Source of the DNA: Enoplolaimus lenunculus
Taxonomy: Eukaryota > Nematoda > Enoplea > Enoplida > Thoracostomopsidae
Assembly: GCA_030248215.1 (NCBI GenBank)
Contig: JASANG010003656.1
Coordinates: 186,001-250,000, forward strand
Direction of reading: 5' to 3'
Length of the DNA: 64,000 nt
A model generated the notes under the pieces. That model was given only the letters and a program-made list of their open reading frames with translations. It was not told the DNA's origin and ran no database searches. Numbering within the stretch: the stretch's first letter is position 1; every line of letters begins with the position of its first letter. Made by a program: the position numbers and the translations under genes. Below, piece by piece: positions 1 to 11,352 of this stretch.

Positions 1-72
1 CCTAAATCAACCATTAATACAATGTACCATCGTCTTTAACATCAGCTTTAACTATTAAGTCATCTGACATAA

Positions 73-2838
73 ATGTTCCCTATGATGAACCGTTCGAAAT
101 TGGAAAATATTTATTCAACATCAGTAGCAACGTCGATTACAACAGTTTCCGATTTGTCACCGAAAAATCGACAAATCACAACAATTGATAACGGTGACGG
201 ACGGGGTACTGTAAACGAAGGTCATGTCAAACGGTAAGGGATTTTTTTAAATCTGGCAAATCTTTTGTACACAAAAATTAATATCGGACCGCGCAATATA
301 TCATGGTGAAAAAACTTAGGCAAACAAAGCGAGCCAGAAGCAAGTTGTAATTTTAGCTCTAAATTTTAACGTAAAATTTCAATTTCTCACTCTACTGACA
401 GTTATGGCCTGGACCCGCTTGTGTTGCATCAACGATTAATTTTGTGTATTTTGAAATACAGAAATGGATTGACAACATATAATCTTCTTTGGGTGGGGCC
501 ATACTTCTTGTCGTCCGTCGCTGTCTGTCACCATGTGGCATTGAACGAGAATTGACGTATAGCACCAAACGGCATTTCGTAGACGATGTCACGTTGTGAC
601 GGACAGCATCGGACGCCGCTGGATAACGTAAATCAAAAGCATAGCGCCACACTTTGATTTTGGCATTTCATGTACGTCTTATTTGCCGAACTAGCATATA
701 GCTGCAAGCACGGTCGGTGGCATTATTTTGTTCGTACGATGCATTAAGTTTATTTTGCTTTTTTATTTGCTATACTTGACATTGTGTTACATCTTTTTCT
801 CAGTTTATTGCCAATATAGTTTACAACTATTTACTGTAACCCAGTAAGCTCTGATACTGTTGTGTTTTAGTAATAAAATTGGGTTTGGGTTCTCGCTCGC
901 TCCCCTCGCAAGCTGTACCCACTATTATATACGTATCACGCAGCCCTGTCATCGAAAGTTATTGGATCCGCCACTACCAATTAGCAAAGCCGTTCGTTGC
1001 TAGCTTTAAATGCAGATATACTATAACAGACCTGTTGTATATATATACATATATATAAATATATATATATATTTATATTTATATTTATATATATATATTT
1101 ATTTATATTTATATATATATATATATATATACAGTTTTGCATGCTTTTCAGCCCAATGAATGCGTTCATGGTATGGTCACGTGGCAGACGGCGAACGATG
1201 GCAGAAAAAAATCCGAAAATGCACAACTCTGAAATTTCAAAACGGCTCGGCACCGAATGGAAACAACTCAGCGACTCTGAAAAGTTGCCGTTTATTGATG
1301 AAGCAAAACGTTTGCGAACGGACCATTTGCTCAAGCATCCAAACTATAAGTATCGGCCGCGACGTAAACCGAAAAACGGAGGTGGACCAATCAGCGTTGG
1401 GACATATAACAACAATTTAAATAATAATAATAACAACAACAATAATTGTAATAATAATTGCGGAATTCGATCAGGGTCCGTTAATCATCAACAAAGTGCA
1501 ACAATTGCGAGCCCAACAATAATTGGTAAACCGCAAAGTCAATTTGTCGCAACACCAGCAGCAGCAGCTTTACTACAGTCTGGTCTCATTTTGGACTCAA
1601 CTGCACCGGTTGGGATGAGTTTGAAATTTGCTGGAGCAACTACGGGTCAACAACTTGGCATTCCATCGACAGTGACTGCAACCGCTGCTACAACGGCAGT
1701 TCCAGGATTTCCACCTGGGTTCCCGTGCTCGTGGAATCCTGGAACTGCCGTTGGGGGTTTAGGTGGCGCCGGCAGTACGTTTGGCTCGTTCTATCGTGCT
1801 ATGGCCGCCGCTGGTATGCCCCACGCACCACCAGGGTACGCAGGTGGAGCTGGCGACACAAAATTCGATCCGTCGGGTATCATCAAAGATGCCGCTGTGA
1901 ACAGCACTTCCGGCCAACATGAACAACGCAATGTGCCAGATTTCGCCACACAAATGCATGAATTGCAAGTTCAACTCGGCAAAATCACACCTAAACAGTA
2001 CGATTTTGCGATTGAACGCAATCAACAACAACAGCAACTACAACAACAACAACCACCACCACCACCACAACAACAACAACAACAACAACAACAAAATCCG
2101 GTATCTCTGTCATCTCCTGAAACCAATATTCGTTTATCACCGCAAATCTTAGATTTCTCTGTCGAAAGCATTAATCGATCTCCCGCCACCTCTGGAATGC
2201 GATCTCAATTTCAGCAGCCCCGTGGCAGTTCAGCAGGATCAAATACACCGTCTCCTATCGCCAATGATGAATTGCACGCAACAATAAAATCGCCAAGCAA
2301 CATACAACAAACCGCAACTAGCTTGATGAACGCAGCGGCACTTGCAGCGTATAGCAGTCAAACATACGCCGCCGCTTTGGGACTGACGGCACCTTTTGAT
2401 CTGCATCGAGCAGCGCAACAACAATACCAATTGTTACTATCGAATGCTGCAGTCCATAAAAAATCCCCCGATCACGAATCTGATAATACTGCAAAAGTCA
2501 AGTTGTCAATTGATCAATGCAATAGTGATACTCATGCAATTACACAAGCTACTAAACATGAAATACAAAACACCAACGGTATTTGCTTGAAAAGTTCAAC
2601 TAAGACCACATCTACAGAATCCTCAAAATCTCGAGATCATTTTGTTAACGAACCGTTAAATTTTGGTAAAAATACCGCCAGCTCAAAACAAACCAGCAAC
2701 GCGAACAACGGAAGTACTGGCTTAAATCGAAATTTTTACACCGTTTCTAGTTTGATAAACAGAAATTCGTGTAAATCGTCGGATCCAGTGGACAACGGTG
2801 ATAATGAAAACAACAATTCCATTACTAATAGTACCTAA
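73..2838 (+). CDS. SoxB-type HMG-box transcription factor, two exons
   Basis: Nuclear DNA-binding regulator of the Sox group B type. Exons 73-233 and 1152-2838, intron 234-1151 (GTAAGG donor, TTTTCAG acceptor, phase 2), about 615 residues. Exon 1 ends HVK plus two bases of Arg; exon 2 restores [12 protein letters not shown], so the intron cuts the start of the HMG box (residues 51-126). Box hallmarks include [24 protein letters not shown] and [11 protein letters not shown]. The last favours group B, and RKPKN leans to B2, but box changes ([14 protein letters not shown]) are unusual and I do not assign a subgroup. Start: ATG at 73, with an in-frame TAA just upstream and further ATGs at 82 and 85. 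The rest is low complexity: an Asn run near 1411-1460, Ala/Gly-rich stretches, and a Gln/Pro/Gln tract at about 2023-2095. The longest uninterrupted frame starts at 1141 inside the intron and would give a false N-terminus. Group B assignment is confident; the exact start is less so, since an upstream exon could lie outside the window. Confidence 0.88.
491..652. mobile_element. Hairpin MITE, diverged copy of the 4963 element
   Basis: Lies in the Sox intron. Its ends (GGGTGGGGCCATACTTCTTG on the left; GTGTGGCGCTATGCTTTTG read from the right) resemble each other and the ends of the element at 4963-5251. Internally GTCCGTCGCTGTCTGTCAC pairs with GTGACGGACAGCATCGGAC. It may be flanked by TTT on both sides. 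The 3-bp duplication is weak evidence by itself. Confidence 0.5.
1037..1131. repeat. AT microsatellite in the Sox intron
   Basis: Alternating AT with interspersed ATTT units, ending about 20 bases before the acceptor of exon 2. Copy number probably varies between individuals. Because it sits next to the branch-point region, length changes could affect splicing (inference). Confidence 0.85.
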
Positions 2839-4229
2839 TAATTGCAGTGTTGCTCTGGTGCATGACAACAAATAACCAAAGTTTGGTTAAAGCGTTGTGA
2901 GTTATGAAATCAAAATTGCAGCTGCGAAACGTGCAAATGTGAATAACGCATTTTCTGCGGTGGCTCTTTGTGGCAGCGACCTTTGATTGGTTAGTATAAT
3001 TCGTTCCACTTTCAGTGATTAGGATAGCGAGCAATATCACTGGGTACGTATATATATTTCTTATAGGGTTAGTGGAACGCATATATGTCTTATTGGGTTA
3101 GTGAAAACTTTATACTAGTGAAGTCAAAACTGAATTTTCTAAGCAGTAGGACGTAACTGTGTTGAAAGTCTGCGAGTCTGTAGCTAGAAGATCAACATTT
3201 TGATGGTTCATAAATTTCAGATGTGTTTATACTATTTCAATGACCCAATTTCAATCTAAAGTTTGTTTCACCTTTAAATTTTATAGTAAAAAGGCTCAGC
3301 GCCGACACTTTTTCTGATATGTTTTCATGATGGTAGAGTACCTAATTCAATAATTCCGGCTGCTTTATTACAAATAGGATCTGTAGTATGCTATATATAT
3401 ACTTTACATATGCTGTGAAACTGTGTCACCCGGTGTAACATATCAGAACGCCCCTCTAGATTTTGCTGCCCGGACATTTTGGCGTGCCGATGTTTACCCC
3501 TGTTCAAACGTTTGTCCTCACGTAAGAATATGATCGAATCCGCACATTGTGACATGCTGAATTTTGGAACCCCGTCCGAAGATTTGACCCCCCCTTGAAA
3601 TATGATTGAAATAGTTCACGTTTTGAGTTTCTTCAACTGAGCGTTCAACAGAGTAGGAAGAGCTCAGATATATGCCCATTGAAGTTCAATAATGAGTGTA
3701 GAATTTCTGGTGGCTTTAAACGAAACATATCAAAAATATTTTGTTGTTTTAAGAAATTTGTTAGTCGAAGGTGGAAATTTTTGCAATTAGAATGGTATTC
3801 ACATGTAATTATTTTCAGCGAAGCTATGAAAACACGAAGTGAGCTTCTGATGAACAGTTAGCATAGCACTTAACTGCCGAAAAGTGTTTAATGCGTAACT
3901 TTTTGAGTCCATTGATGTTCCGCATGCAACCGAGAAATATTTTGTTTAAAAGATTTAAAAATTTATATCTGAGTCGATAGGCATTTAGGTTCTTCGCAAT
4001 CAGATCATTTTATCGTCAGAACAAATGGTTGAATGACAAAGATGGTGACCTTCGACTCGGATCAGCAAACTGCGCCAAATTACGTTGTATTATACAAGGG
4101 TTGAGTTTGCTGAAAAAATATTCGTCGCAAAAGGCTCCTCAAAATTCTATGTAATGCAAATTCCATGATATCGTGCGTGCACTAGGTGACGTTTGAGGTG
4201 GTAGTGTGATGGAAACTGAAGTTTTTTTT
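2839..4229. other. Sox 3' region and intergenic DNA
   Basis: Presumed Sox 3' UTR followed by intergenic sequence. No AATAAA was seen in the first several hundred bases after the stop. Around 3430-3600 lies a GC-richer patch of unknown origin. No gene recognised. Confidence 0.4.
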
Positions 4230-4313
4230 TTTGTTTCAGTGCGCTGTATAGTGAAGCTTTTTGGTTTCAGTATGCTGCATGTTGTAACTTTGTCACTTCA
4301 GCATGTCAGCAGA

Positions 4314-4412
4314 CTGAAGCTTTTTGGCTTCGGCGTGTTCATCACACTGAAGCTGTTTGGCTTCGGCGTGTTCAGCACACTGAAGCTTTTTGGCTTCGGC
4401 GTGTTCAGCACG
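4314..4412. repeat. 33-bp minisatellite, three copies
   Basis: The word CTGAAGCTTTTTGGCTTCGG starts at 4314, 4347 (with one T to G change) and 4380, an exact 33-base period, with decayed relatives just upstream from about 4245. Each unit holds a small hairpin (GAAGC facing GCTTC). Because 33 is divisible by 3, one frame reads as an 11-residue peptide repeat (KLFGFGVFSTL), but nothing else suggests coding. Confidence 0.85.
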
Positions 4413-4962
4413 CTGCATCCTTAAAAGTCATATTGTGTACGCATGATATTGTAAAAATAGCATAATTTTCAAAAAATGAAAAATTGGATATGAAATGATT
4501 GACGAAAATCAGAAAACATCAAATATGCAAAATTTGTCGCAAATCCTGGGAACGGTGAGAATATATAATGCTGTGCGGATTGTTCAAATGAAGCTTCGTG
4601 CATTTTAGCCTTCTAACTTCTAATGCTCTGTTCGGATGTGTTTAAAACACTAAAAACAAGCGTTAATTCAATCGTATTTTTAGCGTGGCTAATCATCGGA
4701 CGGATATGCCAAAATCAGTATGGCAGAACGAGTGGATTCAATTGTGTAGGGGGGCAAGTCTTCACACGGGGACCATATATTAGCATGGCAGAATGCACAG
4801 TCGTCATTCTAGTATGTTACACTGGTCTTGTATAAAAAAATGTATTTTGATTAAATAAACATACATAACACATATAATCTTAAAACGAGTGAAATAAATT
4901 TTTTGTTTGTAATTGTAAATTACCGTTTTCAGTTTATTTAGTATTGTTTTTATCAGGTTTAA

Positions 4963-5251
4963 GGGTTGCGCTATACTTTTTTGACGTGCGGTACCGTCCA
5001 CCACCCGCACGGCACCGTCCGGTGCCGTCCGTCATACATACGGTGGTGTCCGTCACCCGCACGGCGCCGTCTGTCGCCGTGCGGTATCGTTAGCAAATAA
5101 CTCACGTACGATAACGCACGGCGACCGACGGCGGCGTACGGATGACGCACGGTGACGGAAGGCGCCGTATGGGTGACACACGGTGACGGACGGCACCGTA
5201 CGGGTGACGCACGGTGACGGACGGTGCCGGCCGTCAAGTATAGCACAACCC
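4963..5251. mobile_element. PIF/Harbinger-like hairpin MITE with internal minisatellite
   Basis: Terminal inverted repeats GGGTTGCGCTATACTT and (from the right) GGGTTGTGCTATACTT, both flanked by TAA. A 3-bp TWA target duplication is the habit of PIF/Harbinger elements. The interior is strongly CG-rich against the AT-rich surroundings and consists of imperfect tandem units of about 30 bases (near 5130-5230: GTGACGCACGGTGACGGACG) whose inverted counterpart fills the left half, so the whole element can fold into one hairpin. It has no coding capacity. A second, diverged copy is at 491-652. The superfamily rests on the TSD and is an inference. Confidence 0.75.
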
Positions 5252-6535
5252 TAACTTTTATATACAATAAGCTTCGACGTAGAAAGTACTTACGGCAACA
5301 GCAAGCACATTATAAAGGCTTTACTTTTAAAATATGGTGTTTTGCTGGTTTTCATTCGGTTTCATTTAAAAAATGCCGATCAAAAAATTAAACTGCTCAA
5401 TTAACAATTGTTTCAATTGTGTTTAGGAAAATAAAAATGACTTATATTCGTTATATCTTTGTATTTTGTAAACAATGCCTGCTAATTTAAGTGCGCTACA
5501 ACAATCAAAACAAATGTTGCAAAATAGCAAATTGGTCGAAGAATCCATGCTTTGCATTGTGAATTTTCGCAAATTTTACTGAAATGAACACTTTTTACAC
5601 GCTTGTCTTAGTGAATCGAAGCATTTTTAACGTTTTCAATAGTTCTAAATGGTGTTATTGTCACATATTTTAATTTCAGTGTCGTCATTAAAACTTTATT
5701 GTTATCGTGTATTATTGATCTATATTTTTATAAATGTGTGTTCTTGTAAAGTTACTTTGAGACAAAACAAAACGCTTTTTTACTTTGTTATTCTTGCGGT
5801 CTCATCAGGAAAATTTAGTCGCGAAAACAATAGTTCGCAATTGATAGTACCAAATCACAAAGCCTTGGGCGGTTGGCATGTATGTAACCAAATTGTTGAA
5901 AAAATAATAGAAATATGCAAGTAGCCTTTACCAAAAAAGTTTGCAACTGTTTGAAGAATGTTGCTGGTCAATATTAATCAATAAGGGCATCCATAGCAAC
6001 AGCCAAGTAGTTATAGTTTACATTTCTCAATGATTGTTTAGGTTGTGTCTCAAAATTTTTCATGTTTACAAACATTTCCAAGTTTTCAACTCATCACACG
6101 AGAAATATTTTAATTTAAAAGCTAAACTTTGCGAAAATGTACTAAATAGCAGGAAAGACCACTTCTATCTCTGTGTAGCTTTGTTTCTCAGTGAAGTATG
6201 TTACACGTTTCGTTATAACATTTGCTTGTTTTTACACAGGAATCGTACGTATTTAATAATTAGAGTTTGTAATTGTTTTCGTGCACTTGACATTTATAAA
6301 CATGGTGCCTGTTCCTTTTGAGGGTTTAAAATTCTTCGTAAGTTAAAACGGAAAAGCTTTGAGAAATTCTTTAAGAATCGAACCGTTTCGAGAAAGTTCG
6401 TAAGCATTTTATACGATTGTGTGGTAACAATTTTCGCACTAAAACCTTTAATTCATTTTACTTTATCGGTATTTGTTACCGGTAATATAAGAAAGGTACA
6501 GTATGTAGTTCCACATGCTTAGTGAAAATTTGGTA
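5252..6535. other. Intergenic, no recognised gene
   Basis: AT-rich sequence with no recognisable protein. A possible small exon is listed separately at 5809-5879. Nothing else was seen. Confidence 0.4.
5809..5879 (+). other. Candidate internal exon, unrecognised
   Basis: A pyrimidine-rich stretch ending TCATCAG precedes 5809, and a strong GTATGT donor follows 5879. The 71 bases are open as KFSRENNSSQLIVPN-HKALGGWH (23 codons, phase 1 in, phase 0 out). The composition looks like protein rather than random AT-rich DNA, but no family was recognised and no partner exon of matching phase was found. Confidence 0.25.
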
Positions 6536-6749
6536 CATTGCAAAAAAATGGTGAGTCAAATCGACTATCTCCGAAATAGGCTCTACGGGACTACACAAAC
6601 TGAGTCAAATTCGCCTCTGTCAGAGCCAAACGCGTCCGACTCAGTTAGACGAATTTGACTCTGGCGAAGTCGAATTTGACTCAGTTTGTGGATAGTCTCG
6701 TAAAGCCTATTTCGGAGAGAGTCAATTTGATTCACCATTTTTTGCAGTG
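6536..6749. mobile_element. Palindromic MITE, family P, copy 1
   Basis: 214 bases forming a near-complete palindrome. The ends are CATTGCAAAAAAATGGTGAG and, from the right, CACTGCAAAAAATGGTGAAT, flanked on both sides by TA, as for Tc1/mariner elements. The arms carry repeated GAGTCAAATT/AATTTGACTC words and GGCTCTACGGGACTACACAA. No ORF. Other copies are at 11175-14312 (interrupted) and 26279-26482. Confidence 0.82.
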
Positions 6750-6760
6750 TAGTGTCTCAG

Positions 6761-6924
6761 ATTTTCGAACTTGGTTAACGTATGCTAACATGCGACTGCG
6801 ATTAAAAATATTACAAATATTGATGGTGTACGTTCGGCGCAATGCCGTAAAAGCGAGGGAAGCCGCGGGATGGAAGCAAAAAGACTACTATACTGTAGAC
6901 AAAACGAAACGCAAAAAGCTGTAA
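6761..6924 (+). other. Candidate terminal exon, unrecognised basic C-terminus
   Basis: After TGTCTCAG the frame runs 54 codons to TAA at 6922-6924, ending REAAGWKQKDYYTVDKTKRKK-L. The polar, basic end does not resemble translated AT-rich noise. It starts eleven bases after a MITE end. No family recognised. The phase (1) does not fit the candidate exon at 5809-5879. Confidence 0.22.
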
Positions 6925-9900
6925 CAACTAAAACTAATAATAGAATTTTAGTTTTTAAATATTATTAGTTTCCATTAGAGAAGGAACATATTTGAACGTT
7001 TTTCATACATAATTTGGTAAAAGTTGTACGGTATTCGAATCAAGACTTGAAAAAGTAGACTATCGTTGTGCCAACTTATGCAAAAATTTCAAATAAATTC
7101 TGAACATGACCATCAATAGCACTATACCCTCCTTTGTAAAAAGTGGAAAATCCACCCACCCTGTGGTTACACCTATGACTATTAATCTGTAAGTGTAATT
7201 AAATGTTTTGATAACCTCAACGAATTTTGTGAAAAAAAATTATTGACAATCGAAAATTTGCTGTAATATTAAAACCCAAAATGTCCGGGTTTCAAATCAA
7301 CGCTGTAGCGAATTCAGTTTTATAAAAATTTCAATTCGAAATTCGTTTTCAATTGATATTTTGTCTATGTAACATATGTGTGTGCGTAGTTAGTATATTG
7401 TTATGTTTCCAGCTGTAAAAGCTATATATGTTCTGTGTTTGTGCCATTTATGTGACGGTTTCGTATTCATAATAATACTGTTATTGACATTTTGGCAAAT
7501 TAAGTTATTATCTGAAAAAATCTTAGTCTTCATTGTTGAAGTTCATTGAAATGTGAACCATCTTAAGTGAGTCTTTGGTTAATAGTGAACCAATAACTCG
7601 ACCACAGTTTTGAAGTATTGCTCAATGCTCATGATACCAAGTTTTTTTACATACAAAAGATTTAGGAAAACCATTTTCATCGCAAAATATTTAATTTAGG
7701 CTTTGTTTTACTTAAATTTAAAAATTCAATATGAAGCGAAGTTGCTTCATCTCGGTACAGGGTAAATTAACAAAGTAATTTTTTATTTTATGTATCAGGG
7801 TCATATAGATTCCAGATATTTTACACTTTGTTACGTTTACCTCTGGACAACTTTAATATTAAGTCATCCGAATTTCGCTTGCTTACGTTTTGATTTTCAT
7901 CGGCAAGATATATATCAAGGACATACGTTATAATATGGGTAGGCCAGTGAGCAATTGACAATAATCTATATTACTGCAACAAATATTTATCTCAGCGTTA
8001 TACTGCTTCTACCATTGTAAATTTCTACTTTCCGAGTCCACTCTTCACATTTCGGCTGTTTTGTATCGGCAAGGGCGTATAAAGGATCGGGATAAAGGGC
8101 ATATATCGGGTCCCGAAATTTTTTGTAATCCCACACAGCACCAACGCGCATCGGTCTACTATGTCACTCGAACTGCCATGACTTCACTCGCTGCATTTTA
8201 CGTTGATGTGTAGTAGCATAGAACAACCGTTTTAGCCGGCTGCCCAAGTTATAACGTCAACTTTATGTTATTTGCTCATTATGGTTCACCAACAGAAAAT
8301 TTCGGTTATAAAATATATTGTTAATTGTACACTGTCATTTACGAAAAATTCGTTGCTTGATGTGGTAACAGTTTGTACGTAAATCAAGTAGTGTTTTATG
8401 AAATAAATAAATTCAACCCAAACTTTCAAGTAGCAAACATTTGGCAACGAGTTTGATAACTTTTTCGTTAGGCCAACGCCTTTGAGGCAATATGTGCTCT
8501 CAATGTAACGCACAAAACCAATTTATTTAATGCTATTATGAGGCACGTGCGATATTTCTGCAATTATATATGTTTTGATTTAAAAACCACAAACGTAAGT
8601 GTAATGGTTAAATTTATAAACGCATAAAACCTCGATGTGCAGAATATAATATATTTGTTGGTCTCCTCTGAAAGTCAACGTTTCAATTTATGCCCATCTC
8701 GAACTGTTTTTGGTTCAAACTATTAATTTTCCACAAGTTTACAATCTGTTAATTAATTCGCAACACACTGAAATATATTTTCAAATAAAATCATCCGGCA
8801 CTGTTTAACTAAAACTACTATATATATTGTGCGAGCAGCAATACTTTAACTGTGAATCAACTATTAACACATTTGCAGATCAACCATTTTGTTTTTTGAA
8901 TCCTACTTAAAAATCGGTACATATAACGCATCATTAAGTTGCGACGAATCGAAACAAACACGATGGTATGCAATATTATATGTTATTAGGTATTTTTTTC
9001 TTGTATATAATCGTCCATTAAACCATCATTTTGTTCATATAAAACGTACCAACGGCAAAATAGTATGCTTTGATTTTTGCAAAACACAATCATACCAATA
9101 GCTGCTATGTTTTCTGCTCAATTAACACTCGCAAATCGCCAATTTTTATTGTTCGCCAACACTAAAACGCTGTTATGCGAGCATCCTTTGAAATTTTGCG
9201 CCTCGAAACTGTGTTTAAAATAAAAACAAGTATGGTTTGTCTAAATATAATCATACGATTCAGTTTTATTATATTGATCGAACGATGCGTTTTTGGTTTT
9301 TAGATCTGAACTGAATATGGCCTTTTTATTGTACTAAAATATATACGAAAATATTCGAAACAGCATTACCGTTGTAAATGATTCTATAAGATATCAAAAA
9401 CTTTAGCAGAGCTGATGTTTTGTATAATATTTCAACACAATATATTTTAATGGTCGATTTTATCACAAAGCATCAAGTACTCCTAACTCGTCCTCAGGGT
9501 ATCTAAAAAACTGCTTGTTTAGTTCCCCCACAATAGTAGCGATACTTTGATAGAATGAAAGTTTTAACCCTACATTGTATACTTCAAATCACATACTGAG
9601 TTGTCGTTGGACACGATGCCGGCGGAAGCACCTCCTAAAGACCCCAATTGGGGGGCTCGACCTTTGGTGGCCCCGCTTTGGCAAACCAAAAATGTTTTTG
9701 AAGATATATTGGTTGTAAAACATACTATTGGAACCCCTCGGACCTGTTTGGGAGCTTAACGTCGTCTCTCATTGGACGTTTGCTCATGTGCTCATTCGCA
9801 GATGAAGGGCGTCACCAAAAACCATCCCCCCACCGGCGTTAAAATCATATTTTTCTTATTAAGATTTAGTACTAAAATTATGTTTTTAATCTACCATAAC

Positions 9901-11174
9901 ATATGCTGTAAAAGCATCGTTCATTTATTTTACTTTTAAGTTAGAAAATTAACTCTGTTACATTTGTTAACGTGCAAAGTTGGCCGACTAGTTTGTTAGC
10001 TGATTGGTGACCTCTGAGTGTGACACAGATACGTTGCTGCTTTGTAAATCGATCGCAGTGTGCATAAGCCCACTTAGCAGCGTTCCTTAAAATACGAATA
10101 GCGCTATAATATTCTCAAATTTCAAATTTTGTTTGACGGCGCCGATTTGTCTAGCGTTTAGTTTACATTAGACATCACTAACGGAATTTAAATCTATCAT
10201 ACTTTACATACAATATATATGCTAATGTTGCTCAACTGAAAATGTCATATATATACAGATTGCTCTTCTCTTCGTTTAATATGTTGAATAGGAATACGCG
10301 AAGGATAACTTTTATCAGCGCAACACTGAATGCCAGTGTGTATTAACCTCGTATCGTTTTCCAATCAAAATTGGTGTTGGTTTCCGTTTCCGTTATAAAA
10401 GTAACGGAAATTCAATTATTTTTACGTTCGAAATTAGTTCTAAATCACGTATATATTTGGCAATTTATAATTATAGCTAAGCTGCAATTTTTGTAAATGA
10501 AAGAAAAATTACGAAATTCATTCGATATCTTATAGATTTCGATGTATCCGCTATTTTTTCTTTATAACTTTAGAAAGTCTGGTGAACTTTTCCACGCTTC
10601 TATTGTGTTGGCAGAAAAATAAAACGTTTTGAACCTTCTATACTTCAATATCCGTTTTCCGTTTCCGATATTTTGAGCACTATCCATATCAGTATTTTTT
10701 ACTATCCGTTTACACCCTGCTGAATGGTTTTTCATACTTGTCATCATTGGTAAATGTCAAGTCCGATAGGTGATGTTCTAGCAGTCAGGGCCATACAAAA
10801 CGGTTGCTCAAACCGAAACCCTGCGTTTAGGTAGCTTTTATGCTAAACGTTCATTTAGCTTTTTAGTGGCAAGGTTTCTTCCGCTATTGCATTTTGCACC
10901 GCCTGTAGGGGTGGCCCTTCAATAAAAAAGAGTCCTTTCTGTTTGAAACATTGCCTCGATTTACATATACATACTAGTTGCATTGAACTTTAAAAAAATT
11001 ATAACATTATTCATTAACATTCAATATACCTTCAACCGGGTTTTTATTTTGATTCTATATTTTTGGCAAACGCAGTCTCAAAGTGTAATATTTGAGTCGA
11101 TTAAAGTTTAAACCATGATTTCAGATCACTAGCAGACACAGGATTTTATTTATTTATATTGCAGCGTCAATACA
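6925..11174. other. Intergenic, repeat fragments only
   Basis: No gene recognised in about 4.2 kb. At 9620-9740 there is a GC-rich fragment (CCCCAATTGGGGGGCTCGAC) loosely like one near 18380. At 10660-10718 is the right end of a hAT-like element: CGTTTCCG words followed by GTTTACACCCTG. Confidence 0.4.
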
Positions 11175-11352
11175 CACTGCAAACAATGGTGAGTTAAATT
11201 GACGCCCTCCGAAATAGGCTCTACAGGACTACACAAATTGAGTGAAATAGAACTCAGAAAGAGTCAAACGTGCGACTAAGTGAGTCGAATTTGACTCTGA
11301 CGGAGTCGAATTGGACTCAGTTTGTGTAGTCCCGTAGAGCCTACTTCGAAAA

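Noticed and set aside
1141-1151. ATG at 1141 as the Sox start codon
   Set aside because: It lies in the intron, within the acceptor TTTTCAG, and would produce a truncated HMG box. Splicing from 233 to 1152 restores the full box.
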